Source: DASZCR01 sp035942915
GTDB taxonomy: Bacteria; Acidobacteriota; Blastocatellia; Pyrinomonadales; Pyrinomonadaceae
Reading direction: 5' to 3'
NCBI GenBank assembly: GCA_035942915.1
Contig: DASZCR010000206.1
Coordinates: forward strand, 1 to 22,202
DNA length: 22,202 bases
Part shown: positions 8,552-15,616 of the stretch, piece after piece
How positions within the stretch are numbered: position 1 is the stretch's first letter
Layout of the letters: the number at the start of each line of letters is the position of its first letter
Translations under genes and position numbers: made by a program
The notes under the pieces: model-generated
What the model saw: only the letters and a program-made list of their open reading frames with translations
Told to the model about the DNA's origin: nothing
The model's database searches: none

Positions 8552-8670
8552 AGTCTGAAGTCAGCACTCTGAAGTCTGAAGGTCGGGAGTCTGAAGTCTG
8601 AAGTTTAAAGTCTGAAGTTTAAAGTCTGAAGTTTGATGACTCTATAGATTTCAGACCGCAGGCTTGAGAC
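8552..8670. repeat. Heptamer repeat element, family B, copy 1
   Basis: Twelve heptamer units of AGTCTGA type (variants AGTTTAA, AGTTTGA, AGTCAGC, ACTCTGA, and one 8-bp AGGTCGGG) run from 8552 to 8636. A degenerate inverted right arm follows (TTCAGAC, CGCAGGC, TTGAGAC at 8650-8670). The element fills the gap between the dehydrogenase gene and uppP. GTCGGGAGTCTGAAGTC (8582-8598) matches, inverted, 15592-15608 in copy B2 at 16 of 17 positions. Confidence 0.88.
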
Positions 8671-8676
8671 TGATAT

Positions 8677-9450
8677 TCATTCGCGGAATGAGTTGTTGGC
8701 GGCGATGCGGTCGTAGAGCGCGTCGGGCATGTAGCGCATGAGGCGCACGAGGCTGGCAAGTTGCCACGGAAAGGCGTATGTGCGTGGGCGTCGCTCGATG
8801 GCGCGGACGATGCGGCGCGCCGCGTCGTCGAGTTCGAGCAGGAACGGCAGGCGGCTCTTGCGATTGGCCGTCAGAGGCGTCTTGATGAAACCGGGATGAA
8901 TGGTGGTGACGGCGATGCCGCTCTTACGCAGGTCAACGCGCAGGCTCTCGAAGAAGGTCGAGACGGCGGCCTTGCTCGCACTGTAGGCGCTCGACTTGGG
9001 CAGTCCGCGATAAGCGGCCAGACTTGAGACAGCGACGAGGTGGCCGCTGCGGCGCGCCACCATGTCTGGCAGCACGGCGGCGACGCTGTTGACGACGCCG
9101 ATGGTGTTAATCGAAATCACTTCGCTCACGTCGGCCGCGCGCAGGTCGGTCGCCGAAACGACCATGCTCATCCCCGCGTTGGCGACGAGCACATCGATGC
9201 GCCCCCACATCTCGCGCACGCGCGCAGCCGCCGCGTTGACCTGCGCGGCGTCGCGCACGTCTCCCGGCAATGCCAGCGCGCGCCCGCCCTCCCGCTCAAC
9301 CTCTTCCGCCACTCTCAGGAGCATCTCCGCGCGCCGCGCGAACAGCCCGACCGACGCGCCGCGTCTTCCCAACTCGACGGCGACGGCGTGACCGATGCCG
9401 CTCGATGCACCCGTTATCAGGACGACCTGTTTCGACCAATCAACGCGCAT
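8677..9450 (-). CDS. Short-chain dehydrogenase/reductase (SDR family)
   Basis: 257 aa from the chosen ATG. Classical SDR motifs: cofactor loop TGASSGIG at 13-20, NAG at 91-93, catalytic Ser 142/143 (AVSS), and YSASK with Y156 and K160. Arg residues after the second strand (FARR, 38-40) suggest NADP(H) preference, by family rule. The C-terminus has a hydrophobic/basic tail (LASLVRLMRYMPDALYDRI) that may contact the membrane, as in DltE-like SDRs. The substrate cannot be read from the sequence. The frame is open upstream to 9531, but those codons overlap the end of the ACT-domain gene, so the internal start MRVDWSKQ is preferred; it leaves a 13-bp gap. Confidence 0.9.
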   Translation of the reverse strand: MRVDWSKQVVLITGASSGIGHAVAVELGRRGASVGLFARRAEMLLRVAEEVEREGGRALALPGDVRDAAQVNAAAARVREMWGRIDVLVANAGMSMVVSATDLRAADVSEVISINTIGVVNSVAAVLPDMVARRSGHLVAVSSLAAYRGLPKSSAYSASKAAVSTFFESLRVDLRKSGIAVTTIHPGFIKTPLTANRKSRLPFLLELDDAARRIVRAIERRPRTYAFPWQLASLVRLMRYMPDALYDRIAANNSFRE

Positions 9451-9463
9451 AAGTCCGCAAGTC

Positions 9464-9907
9464 TCAGCACAGTTCTTCGACGTGCTCGCCGAGCACGAGC
9501 AGGAGTTTGGCGAGGTCTGACTGTTTGACAATCAAGTGGTCGCGCGAGAAGGCCGAGAGCGCGCCGACCGAGATGCCCGCCCCCGCCAGCAACTCCGTCA
9601 CGCGCGCCAGATAGCCGACCACGTTCCACGCCAACTCGACATCGAGCGTGACGAGCCGGAAGTCTCGCTCGACGCGCGCCTCGCGCGCCGCGTGGCGCAT
9701 CGCACGCCAGTCCTCTTCCTCGACCAAGAGCGTCACCTCGTAGGGGTCGCGCAGCAGCATGAAGTCCGACCCAGCGCGCGGGCTTAACTCCGGATTTTCC
9801 AGGAGCCGCTTCCAATCCTCATGCCGCATCCCGACGAGGACGAACGTCGCAGGCGCGACCTCGACCCGCGTGCGGCGCAACAACTCGGCGACGTTCGTCT
9901 CTGCCAT
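9464..9907 (-). CDS. Small ACT-domain protein
   Basis: 147 aa from the ATG at 9907. The C-terminal half (RDFRLVTLDVELAWNVVGYL, then LLAGAGISVGALSAFSRDHLIVK) matches the ACT fold of the CASTOR-like/ACT_7 type, which often binds amino acids. The N-terminal half may be a second, divergent ACT unit (LLRDPYEVTLLVEEEDW). No catalytic domain is attached, so a regulatory or sensing role is likely, but the ligand is unknown. The frame stays open further upstream to 9970, but that part is repeat A3 (it reads SSPITHHSSPIT), so the later ATG is used. It lies between RNase J and the dehydrogenase gene. Confidence 0.78.
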   Translation of the reverse strand: MAETNVAELLRRTRVEVAPATFVLVGMRHEDWKRLLENPELSPRAGSDFMLLRDPYEVTLLVEEEDWRAMRHAAREARVERDFRLVTLDVELAWNVVGYLARVTELLAGAGISVGALSAFSRDHLIVKQSDLAKLLLVLGEHVEELC

Positions 9908-9917
9908 AGTGTGGACG

Positions 9918-9991
9918 GTGATAGGTGATGAGTGATGGGTGATAGGAGAAGACAGGATTTTTCCTATCACCTATCACCCATCACCCATCAC
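9918..9991. repeat. Heptamer palindrome element, family A, copy 3 (minimal 74-bp form)
   Basis: Four heptamers (9918-9945: GTGATAG, GTGATGA, GTGATGG, GTGATAG), an 18-bp core (9946-9963) and four inverted heptamers (9964-9991). On the minus strand the core is GAAAAATCCTGTCTTCTC, 15 of 18 identical to copies 1 and 5, so it is inserted in reverse relative to them. It lies 3 bp from the RNase J stop and 10 bp from the ACT-protein start. Confidence 0.95.
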
Positions 9992-9994
9992 TTC

Positions 9995-11656
9995 TCAGAT
10001 TTGCACGACAACGGGCACGATGATGGGGCGCGCGCCGGTCTGTTTCTGGATGTAGCGTTTGAGTTCGACGCGGACGCGCTCTTTGAGGAGCGTCGGGTCG
10101 CGGCGTTCGGCGACGGGCGCGGCCTCGACCGTCTCGGCGACGATGCGTTGCATGTTTTTGACCAGCCCGTTGGCGCTGCCGTCGATGCCGATGACGCCGC
10201 GCGTGACGATTTCGGGCGGCGCTTCGAGCGCGCCCGTCTTTTCGCTCATCGTGACGACCGGCGTGACCACGCCGTCGTAGGCCAGTTGTTTGCGCTCGCG
10301 CACCGTCTCGCGGTCAATCTCCTCGAAGCCCGTCTCGTCGATGAAGGTGCGGCCGACCGTCCGTTTGTCAATCACGGTGGCGCGCTCGCCGTCGAGTTCG
10401 AGCACGTCGCCGTTCTCAATCAGAATCACGTTCTGCTCGTCGTAGCCGAGATGGTTTTTGACGAACTCTTTGTGGCGATAGAGCATGCGATACTCGCCGT
10501 GAACGGGGATGACGAACTTCGGCCGCACGGCCTCGGTCATAATCCTGATGTCCTCCTGCGAGGCGTGGCCGCTGACGTGGATGAGACGCCGCTTCTCGTC
10601 AATAATCTTCCCGCCGCGTTTGTAGATTTCGCCGACGAGGCGCGAGATGGCGCGCTCGTTGCCCGGAATGATGCGCGCAGACAAAACGACCGTGTCGCCG
10701 TCCTCGACCGTCAAGCCCTTATAGGACTGCGTCGCCATCTGCGAGAGGGCGGCGCGCGGTTCGCCCTGCGAGCCGGTCACGAGATAGACGATTTCGTCGT
10801 CGGGCAGTTGCTTCGCCTGATTGAGCGGAACGAGCATGTCGTGGATGTCGAGGTAGCCGAGCCGTTCGGCTATCTCGACGTTCTTCATCATCGAGCGTCC
10901 GAGGACGCAGACCTTACGGTCGAACTGCTGCGCGATGTCGAGGACGATTTGCAGGCGATGGATAGAGGAGGCGAACGTGGCGACGATGATGCGCCCTTCG
11001 GCCTCGTCGAAAATCTCCTCGAAGGCCGGAATGACGGCGCGCTCTGAGGGCGTGCGGCCGGGAACGGTCGCGTTCGTCGAATCGGAAGTGAGGGCGAGCA
11101 CGCCCTCCTGCCCGTAGCGCCGGAGCGTCCGCAGGTCAATCGGCTCGCCGATGACGGGCGTTTCGTCCACCTTGTAATCGCCGGTATGGATAATCGTGCC
11201 GGCCGGCGTCTGAATGGCGAGCGCGAAGCAGTCCACGAGCGAATGCGAAACGCGTATAAACTCGACGCGGAAGACGCCGATGTCAACCACCTGTCGCGGC
11301 TCGACGCGATGGACGAGCACATCGGCCGTCAGGTCGTGCTCTTCGAGTTTGCTCTCGGCGAGTCCGGCCGTGAAATGTGAAGCATAGACGGGGACGTTGA
11401 ATTTTTTGAGGATGTAGGGGAGCGCGCCGAGATGGTCTTCGTGACCATGCGTGAGGACGATGGCCGTGATGTCGTCCCTGTACTCGTCCAGAAAGTCGAA
11501 ATCGGGAACGCTCACGTCCACACCGTAGACGCTCTCTTCGGGGAAGCCCATACCGGCATCGACGACGAGCATCTCGTCGCCGTAACGCACGGCCATACAG
11601 TTCATCCCGAACTCGCCGACTCCGCCGAGCGGGATAATCTCGATAACCTTGTTCAC
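9995..11656 (-). CDS. rnj: Ribonuclease J
   Basis: 553 aa from a GTG start, a typical RNase J length. The metallo-beta-lactamase motif HGHEDH is at 70-75, with further ligands in the central part (VSHSLVDC, IHTGDYKVD). The beta-CASP part follows (SDSTNATVPGRTPSE), then SGHASQEDIR and VIPVHGEYRM, then the C-terminal domain. RNase J is a 5'-3' exo- and endonuclease of mRNA turnover and rRNA maturation. The frame extends upstream to an ATG at 11758, but those 34 residues look non-coding. GTG at 11656 fits the family start (NKVIEIIPLGGVGE) and has GGAGAG upstream. A TATACT at 11735-11740 on the minus strand may be its -10, with no good -35. Confidence 0.96.
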   Translation of the reverse strand: MNKVIEIIPLGGVGEFGMNCMAVRYGDEMLVVDAGMGFPEESVYGVDVSVPDFDFLDEYRDDITAIVLTHGHEDHLGALPYILKKFNVPVYASHFTAGLAESKLEEHDLTADVLVHRVEPRQVVDIGVFRVEFIRVSHSLVDCFALAIQTPAGTIIHTGDYKVDETPVIGEPIDLRTLRRYGQEGVLALTSDSTNATVPGRTPSERAVIPAFEEIFDEAEGRIIVATFASSIHRLQIVLDIAQQFDRKVCVLGRSMMKNVEIAERLGYLDIHDMLVPLNQAKQLPDDEIVYLVTGSQGEPRAALSQMATQSYKGLTVEDGDTVVLSARIIPGNERAISRLVGEIYKRGGKIIDEKRRLIHVSGHASQEDIRIMTEAVRPKFVIPVHGEYRMLYRHKEFVKNHLGYDEQNVILIENGDVLELDGERATVIDKRTVGRTFIDETGFEEIDRETVRERKQLAYDGVVTPVVTMSEKTGALEAPPEIVTRGVIGIDGSANGLVKNMQRIVAETVEAAPVAERRDPTLLKERVRVELKRYIQKQTGARPIIVPVVVQI

Positions 11657-11806
11657 GGGTCTATTTTTCTCTCCAAAACAACCGGCGAGCGCCGGGCGCG
11701 AGCCAAACTTTAAAAGGGGTGGAAAGTACAGAGCAGTATAACACAGCGTCGCCGCCAATCCGCATCTGCCCGCCCCGCGCCTCGCATACTGCGCCGCGCC
11801 TGCGGT

Positions 11807-11812
11807 TATAAT
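11807..11812 (+). promoter_or_regulatory. Candidate -10 element for the M48 peptidase gene
   Basis: A perfect TATAAT lies in otherwise very GC-rich DNA, 57 bp before the peptidase ATG, in the gap between two divergent genes. No convincing -35 is found at normal spacing, so this is tentative. Confidence 0.4.
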
Positions 11813-11868
11813 CGCCCGCGCCCCTGCCGTGTCAGGTATCGGCTTGAGGGCGAAAGGAGCAGACAGCT

Positions 11869-13443
11869 ATGGAGATGACAAACGAGCAATATGAGCAGTT
11901 GGTTTCGCGTCTGGAGGAGACGGCGCGACGCGACCCCGGAGGTTATCGACGGCGCGTGGCGCTGCTTGCCCTGCTCGGCTACGCATACCTGCTGTCGGTG
12001 GTTGTTATCCTGCTTGCTCTGGCGTTCTTCGTCGGCTGGCTGATGTGGGAGAGCGGGAAAGTCAACGCGCTCGTCATCAAGGTTGGCTGGATTCCGCTGG
12101 CGCTCGCCGTCTTCGTCCTGCGCGCTCTCTGGGTGCGTATCCCTCCGCCCGAAGGCCACGAGTTGACGCGCGAGACCGCGCCCGAACTGTTCGCCACCGT
12201 CGACGAAATCACGCGCGTCCTCGACTCGCCGCGCATCGACCGCGTGCTCATCGACGGCGAATACAACGCGAGCGTCGTGCAACTGCCGCGACTAGGGCCG
12301 CTCGGCTGGTTTCGCAACTACCTGAGCCTCGGACTGCCGCTCATGCAGGCGCTCACGCCCGAACAGTTTCGCGCCGTCCTCGCACACGAACTCGGCCACC
12401 TCTCCGGCAAACACGGCCGCTTCACCGGCTGGATTTACCGCGTCCGGCGCACATGGCTGCAACTGCTCGAACGCTTCCAGCGCGAACAGCGATACGGCGC
12501 GTTCCTCTTTGAACGCTTCTTCAATTGGTACGCGCCATACTTTCACGCTTACTCCTTTGTGCTCGCGCGCAAGCACGAGTACGAGGCCGACGAGGCGGCG
12601 GCGCGCATCGCCGGGTCGGGCGTCATCGCGGAGGCGTTGATTGCCATGCGTGCCAAGGCCGACCACATCTCAGAGCACTACTGGCCGGGCGTCTTCAAAG
12701 AAGCGGACACGCAGCCGCGCCCCGTGAGCGGCGCTTTCGCCAACCTCTCGCAAGTCCTGCGCGGCCCCGTCCCCGAAGAGAGCGCGACGGACTTCGTGCG
12801 CCGCGCGCTGCACGAAAAGACCGGCCACTCCGACACACACCCTTCGCTTGCAGACCGTCTGGCCGCGCTCAACTATCCACCTCAGTCAGCCTCCTCCGCG
12901 TCACCCGACTGGGTCGAGAATCTAAGCTTCGAGCCGCTCGCCGAGACGGCCGCCCAACGCTTCCTCGGCGCGGACGCGGAAGCGCGCCTCGCCGCGCAGT
13001 TCGACGAGGTCTGGCAGCGCGGCATCTCCGACAGTTGGCGGCAACGCCACCGCTACGTCGTCGAATCACGCGAGCGCATGGCGGAACTCGCGGAGAAGGC
13101 GCGCACGTCCGAGTTGACGCCCAACGAGAGATACAAGCTCGGCGAGTTGACGGCCGAGTTCGGTGAGGCCGAAGACGCGATTCCGCTCCTGCGTTCAGTG
13201 CCGAAGCCAAACCCCAATTACGCCTCGGCCAACTTCCTGCTCGGACAACTCCTGCTCCAGCGCGACGACGACTCCGGCATGGCGCACATCGAGGAGGCGT
13301 TGGAGCGCGACAAGGAGTTTGCCGTGCACGGATACGCGATTCTCTACAGTTATCTCTTGCGGATGGGACGACCGGCAGAGGCGCAACGTTACAAGGCTCG
13401 TCTGGAAGAGCACGGAATCACGATTGTCGAGTCTCACTCTTAG
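11869..13443 (+). CDS. M48-family membrane metallopeptidase with C-terminal TPR-like region
   Basis: 524 aa. Two membrane helices (about residues 28-62 and 67-87) are followed by the zinc site HELGH at 173-177 and the downstream glutamate ligand in HEYEADEAA (about 236-244). THPSLADRL (about 324-332) is the conserved HP motif of M48 peptidases. The last 130 residues form paired helices rich in Ala/Leu/Glu (NYASANFLLGQLLLQ, ALERDKEFAVHGYAILYSYL), resembling tetratricopeptide repeats. M48 enzymes such as HtpX take part in membrane and envelope protein quality control. The start has AAAGGAG about 10 bp upstream. The gene is divergent from RNase J, and its last 26 bp overlap the rsmA end on the other strand. 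Confidence 0.9.
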   Translation: MEMTNEQYEQLVSRLEETARRDPGGYRRRVALLALLGYAYLLSVVVILLALAFFVGWLMWESGKVNALVIKVGWIPLALAVFVLRALWVRIPPPEGHELTRETAPELFATVDEITRVLDSPRIDRVLIDGEYNASVVQLPRLGPLGWFRNYLSLGLPLMQALTPEQFRAVLAHELGHLSGKHGRFTGWIYRVRRTWLQLLERFQREQRYGAFLFERFFNWYAPYFHAYSFVLARKHEYEADEAAARIAGSGVIAEALIAMRAKADHISEHYWPGVFKEADTQPRPVSGAFANLSQVLRGPVPEESATDFVRRALHEKTGHSDTHPSLADRLAALNYPPQSASSASPDWVENLSFEPLAETAAQRFLGADAEARLAAQFDEVWQRGISDSWRQRHRYVVESRERMAELAEKARTSELTPNERYKLGELTAEFGEAEDAIPLLRSVPKPNPNYASANFLLGQLLLQRDDDSGMAHIEEALERDKEFAVHGYAILYSYLLRMGRPAEAQRYKARLEEHGITIVESHS

Positions 13444-14254
13444 GCGAGAGCGCGGCGGCCAACCGCAGCCACTCATCAAGCGCGAGCGTTTCGGCGCGAC
13501 GGCTCGGCTCGACGCCCGCCGCTTCGAGCAACGCGCCCGCGCCGCCCACAGTTTCGACCCGCGCGCGTAACTCCTCAGGCGCGCCGCGCAGGTTGTTGTA
13601 GATGGTCTTGCGTCGCTGCGCGAAACCAGCGCCGACGACGCGCCACAACAGAGGCTCGTCTATCGCAGCCAACTCCGCGCGCTCTCTCACGCGCAAGCGC
13701 ACGACCGTACTCCAAACCTTCGGCACGGGACGAAACGAACCGGGCGCGACATCAAGGAGCGGCTCGCTCTCGCAGTAAGCCTCGACGAGCACCGACAGGT
13801 AGCCGCGCGCGCTGCTCGACGGCGGCGCAGTGATGCGCTCGACAACCTCCCTCTGCAACATCAGCACCATCTCCGTCACACAGAGACGCTGCGCAATCAA
13901 CCTCTGAAGAATCGCCGTCGAGACGTTGTACGGAAGATTGGCGACAACGCGCGCCGACGACGCCGGAGCAATCGCCTCACAAAAATCGACCTCCAACGCA
14001 TCGGCCTCAATCAGCACAAAGCTCTCGCGTCCGCCGAAGCGCGCGCGCAAATGTTCGGCCAGCGCACTGTCGAACTCGACGGCCACGACCCTCCCCGCAC
14101 GCTCGACCAGCGCGCCCGTCAACGCCCCGCGCCCCGGCCCAATCTCCATCACCGTCTCCCACGCGCGCGGCGCAAACTCCCCGACGATGCGCTCAACCAC
14201 ACGCTCATCAGCCAGAAAGTTCTGCCCCAAACTCTTCTTCGCGCGCTCGAACAT
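13418..14254 (-). CDS. rsmA: 16S rRNA dimethyladenosine transferase (KsgA)
   Basis: 278 aa. The N-terminus KKSLGQNFLAD is the KsgA/RsmA hallmark. The SAM-binding motif EIGPGRGALT is at 37-46, the acidic ribose-binding Glu in VAVEFD at 60, and the catalytic NLPYNVS motif at 106-112. The enzyme dimethylates two adjacent adenines near the 3' end of 16S rRNA during 30S maturation; loss gives kasugamycin resistance. The start ATG lies 8 bp from repeat A4, so no ordinary ribosome binding site is seen. The stop overlaps the convergent peptidase gene by 26 bp. It is third in a ftsY-ribD-rsmA run. Confidence 0.96.
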   Translation of the reverse strand: MFERAKKSLGQNFLADERVVERIVGEFAPRAWETVMEIGPGRGALTGALVERAGRVVAVEFDSALAEHLRARFGGRESFVLIEADALEVDFCEAIAPASSARVVANLPYNVSTAILQRLIAQRLCVTEMVLMLQREVVERITAPPSSSARGYLSVLVEAYCESEPLLDVAPGSFRPVPKVWSTVVRLRVRERAELAAIDEPLLWRVVGAGFAQRRKTIYNNLRGAPEELRARVETVGGAGALLEAAGVEPSRRAETLALDEWLRLAAALSPKSETRQS

Positions 14255-14261
14255 ATGAACA

Positions 14262-14397
14262 GTGATAGGTGATAGGTGATAGGTGATAAGTTGAAAACCT
14301 GTGGTCAGTAATCAGAGACGAGTGACGAGGGCGCGGCTGTCTTCCATCTCATCACCCATCACCCATCACCTATCACTTATCACTTATCACCCATCAC
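14262..14397. repeat. Heptamer palindrome element, family A, copy 4 (long core)
   Basis: Four GTGATRR units (14262-14289), a 59-bp core (14290-14348) and seven inverted units (14349-14397). The core is much longer than in the other copies but keeps GGCTGTCTTCC near its right end, matching the conserved CTGTCTTC of copies 2 and 3. It fills the gap between ribD and rsmA: the right arm ends 3 bp from the ribD stop and the left arm starts 8 bp from the rsmA start. Confidence 0.93.
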
Positions 14398-14400
14398 TCC

Positions 14401-15474
14401 CTAAGTGTAGCCGGTGATTTCCACGTCGCGGCCGTGTCGTGTGATTTCCACGTCGCGGAGTTTGACGGCCTCCTCGACAGTGATGGCGCCTGCGCCGCCG
14501 ACGGCCGATTTAGCTTCGCCGCCGCCGATGATGATGGGAGCGATGAAGAAACTCGCTTTGTCCACGAGTCCCGCTTCGAGGAACGCACCGGCGACGCGTG
14601 CGCCGCCTTCGACGAGCAGGCTACAGAGTGTGCGACGCCGTAACTCCGCGAGCACGCCAGCGAGGTCGCGCCCGCCGCACGCGAGGCGCACCACCTCGAC
14701 GCCGCGCGCTTCGAGCGCGGAGACCTTCGCACGGTCGGCATCCTCGCCCGTGAAGACGAGCACGGGGGCGACGCTCGACGTGCGTGCCAGTTGCGAGTCC
14801 GGCGAGAGTTCGAGCCGACGGTCGAGGACGATGCGTGCCAGCGGGCGATGTCGCTTGTTGCCGCTGCGGTCGGTCAGGAGCGGGTCGTCTTTTGCAGCCG
14901 TCCCCGCGCCGACGAGGACGGCGTCGTAAGCGTGGCGCAGTTCATGCACGCGTCGGCGCGCCTCCTCGCCGGTAATCCAGCGCGCATCGCCCGTGCGCGT
15001 CGCAATGCGGCCGTCGAGCGAGCAGGCCAGTTTCAGGTGGACGAACGGGCGCTCGCGTCGCAGATAGTGAAAATAGACTTCGTTGAGGCGCTCGGCCTCG
15101 TGCGCGAGCAAGCCCTTCTCGACGCGGACGCCCGCCGCGCGCAGGTGCGCGAAGCCGCGACCTGAGACGAGCGGGTTCGGGTCTTCGACGGCGAAGACGA
15201 CGCGCGCCACACCGGCCTCGATGAGCGCGGAGGTGCAGGGCGGCGTGCGTCCCGTGTGCGCGTGCGGTTCGAGCGAGACGTAGGCGGTCGCGCCGCGCGC
15301 GCGCGCTCCGGCCTGTTCGAGAGCAAGCGTCTCGGCGTGCTTGATGCGCTCGTAGAGATAGAAACCTTCGCCGACGACCTCCCCGCTTGGCGCGACGACG
15401 ACGCAGCCGACGAGCGGGCTTGGACTGACCTGCCCGCGCCCGCGCGCCGCCAGTTCCAGCGCACGCATCATCAT
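14401..15474 (-). CDS. ribD: Bifunctional diaminohydroxyphosphoribosylaminopyrimidine deaminase / 5-amino-6-(5-phosphoribosylamino)uracil reductase
   Basis: 357 aa, a normal length. The N-terminal deaminase has HAE (46-48) and LEPHAHTGRTPPC (68-80). The C-terminal reductase has KLACSLDGRIAT, WITGEEARR, VGAGTAAKDDPLLT and LLVEGGARVAGAF. It catalyses two consecutive steps of riboflavin synthesis. The usual zinc ligands are His, Cys, Cys; here the first Cys is replaced by His71 (codon CAC at 15262-15264). The start is one of three consecutive ATGs (15474, 15471, 15468). The frame stays open upstream to 15582, but that part is repeat B2. No other riboflavin gene is in the window. An 18-bp sequence is repeated exactly at the C-terminus. 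Confidence 0.94.
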   Translation of the reverse strand: MMMRALELAARGRGQVSPSPLVGCVVVAPSGEVVGEGFYLYERIKHAETLALEQAGARARGATAYVSLEPHAHTGRTPPCTSALIEAGVARVVFAVEDPNPLVSGRGFAHLRAAGVRVEKGLLAHEAERLNEVYFHYLRRERPFVHLKLACSLDGRIATRTGDARWITGEEARRRVHELRHAYDAVLVGAGTAAKDDPLLTDRSGNKRHRPLARIVLDRRLELSPDSQLARTSSVAPVLVFTGEDADRAKVSALEARGVEVVRLACGGRDLAGVLAELRRRTLCSLLVEGGARVAGAFLEAGLVDKASFFIAPIIIGGGEAKSAVGGAGAITVEEAVKLRDVEITRHGRDVEITGYT

Positions 15475-15479
15475 GCGTG

Positions 15480-15616
15480 AGTCGAAGTCAGGAGTCTGAG
15501 GTCTGAAGTCTGAAGTCAAAATCCTATGTGGAGGCCGGGTCAGGAGTTGTCGGTCGCCGGACGTGCGCGCGCCTCGCTTCACACGACGACAGACTTGAGA
15601 CTCCCGACGCCGGACT
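15480..15616. repeat. Heptamer repeat element, family B, copy 2
   Basis: Six units of AGTCTGA type (15480-15520: AGTCGA, AGTCAGG, AGTCTGA, GGTCTGA, AGTCTGA, AGTCAAA), a 68-bp core, and four inverted, more degenerate units (15589-15616: ACAGACT, TGAGACT, CCCGACG, CCGGACT). It fills the gap between ftsY and ribD, and its last base is shared with the ftsY stop codon. 15592-15608 matches the inverse of part of copy B1 at 16 of 17 positions. Confidence 0.85.

Noticed and set aside
9932..11047. A 371-codon open frame opposite RNase J
   Set aside because: It begins inside repeat A3 and runs antisense to a well-supported RNase J; no independent coding evidence.
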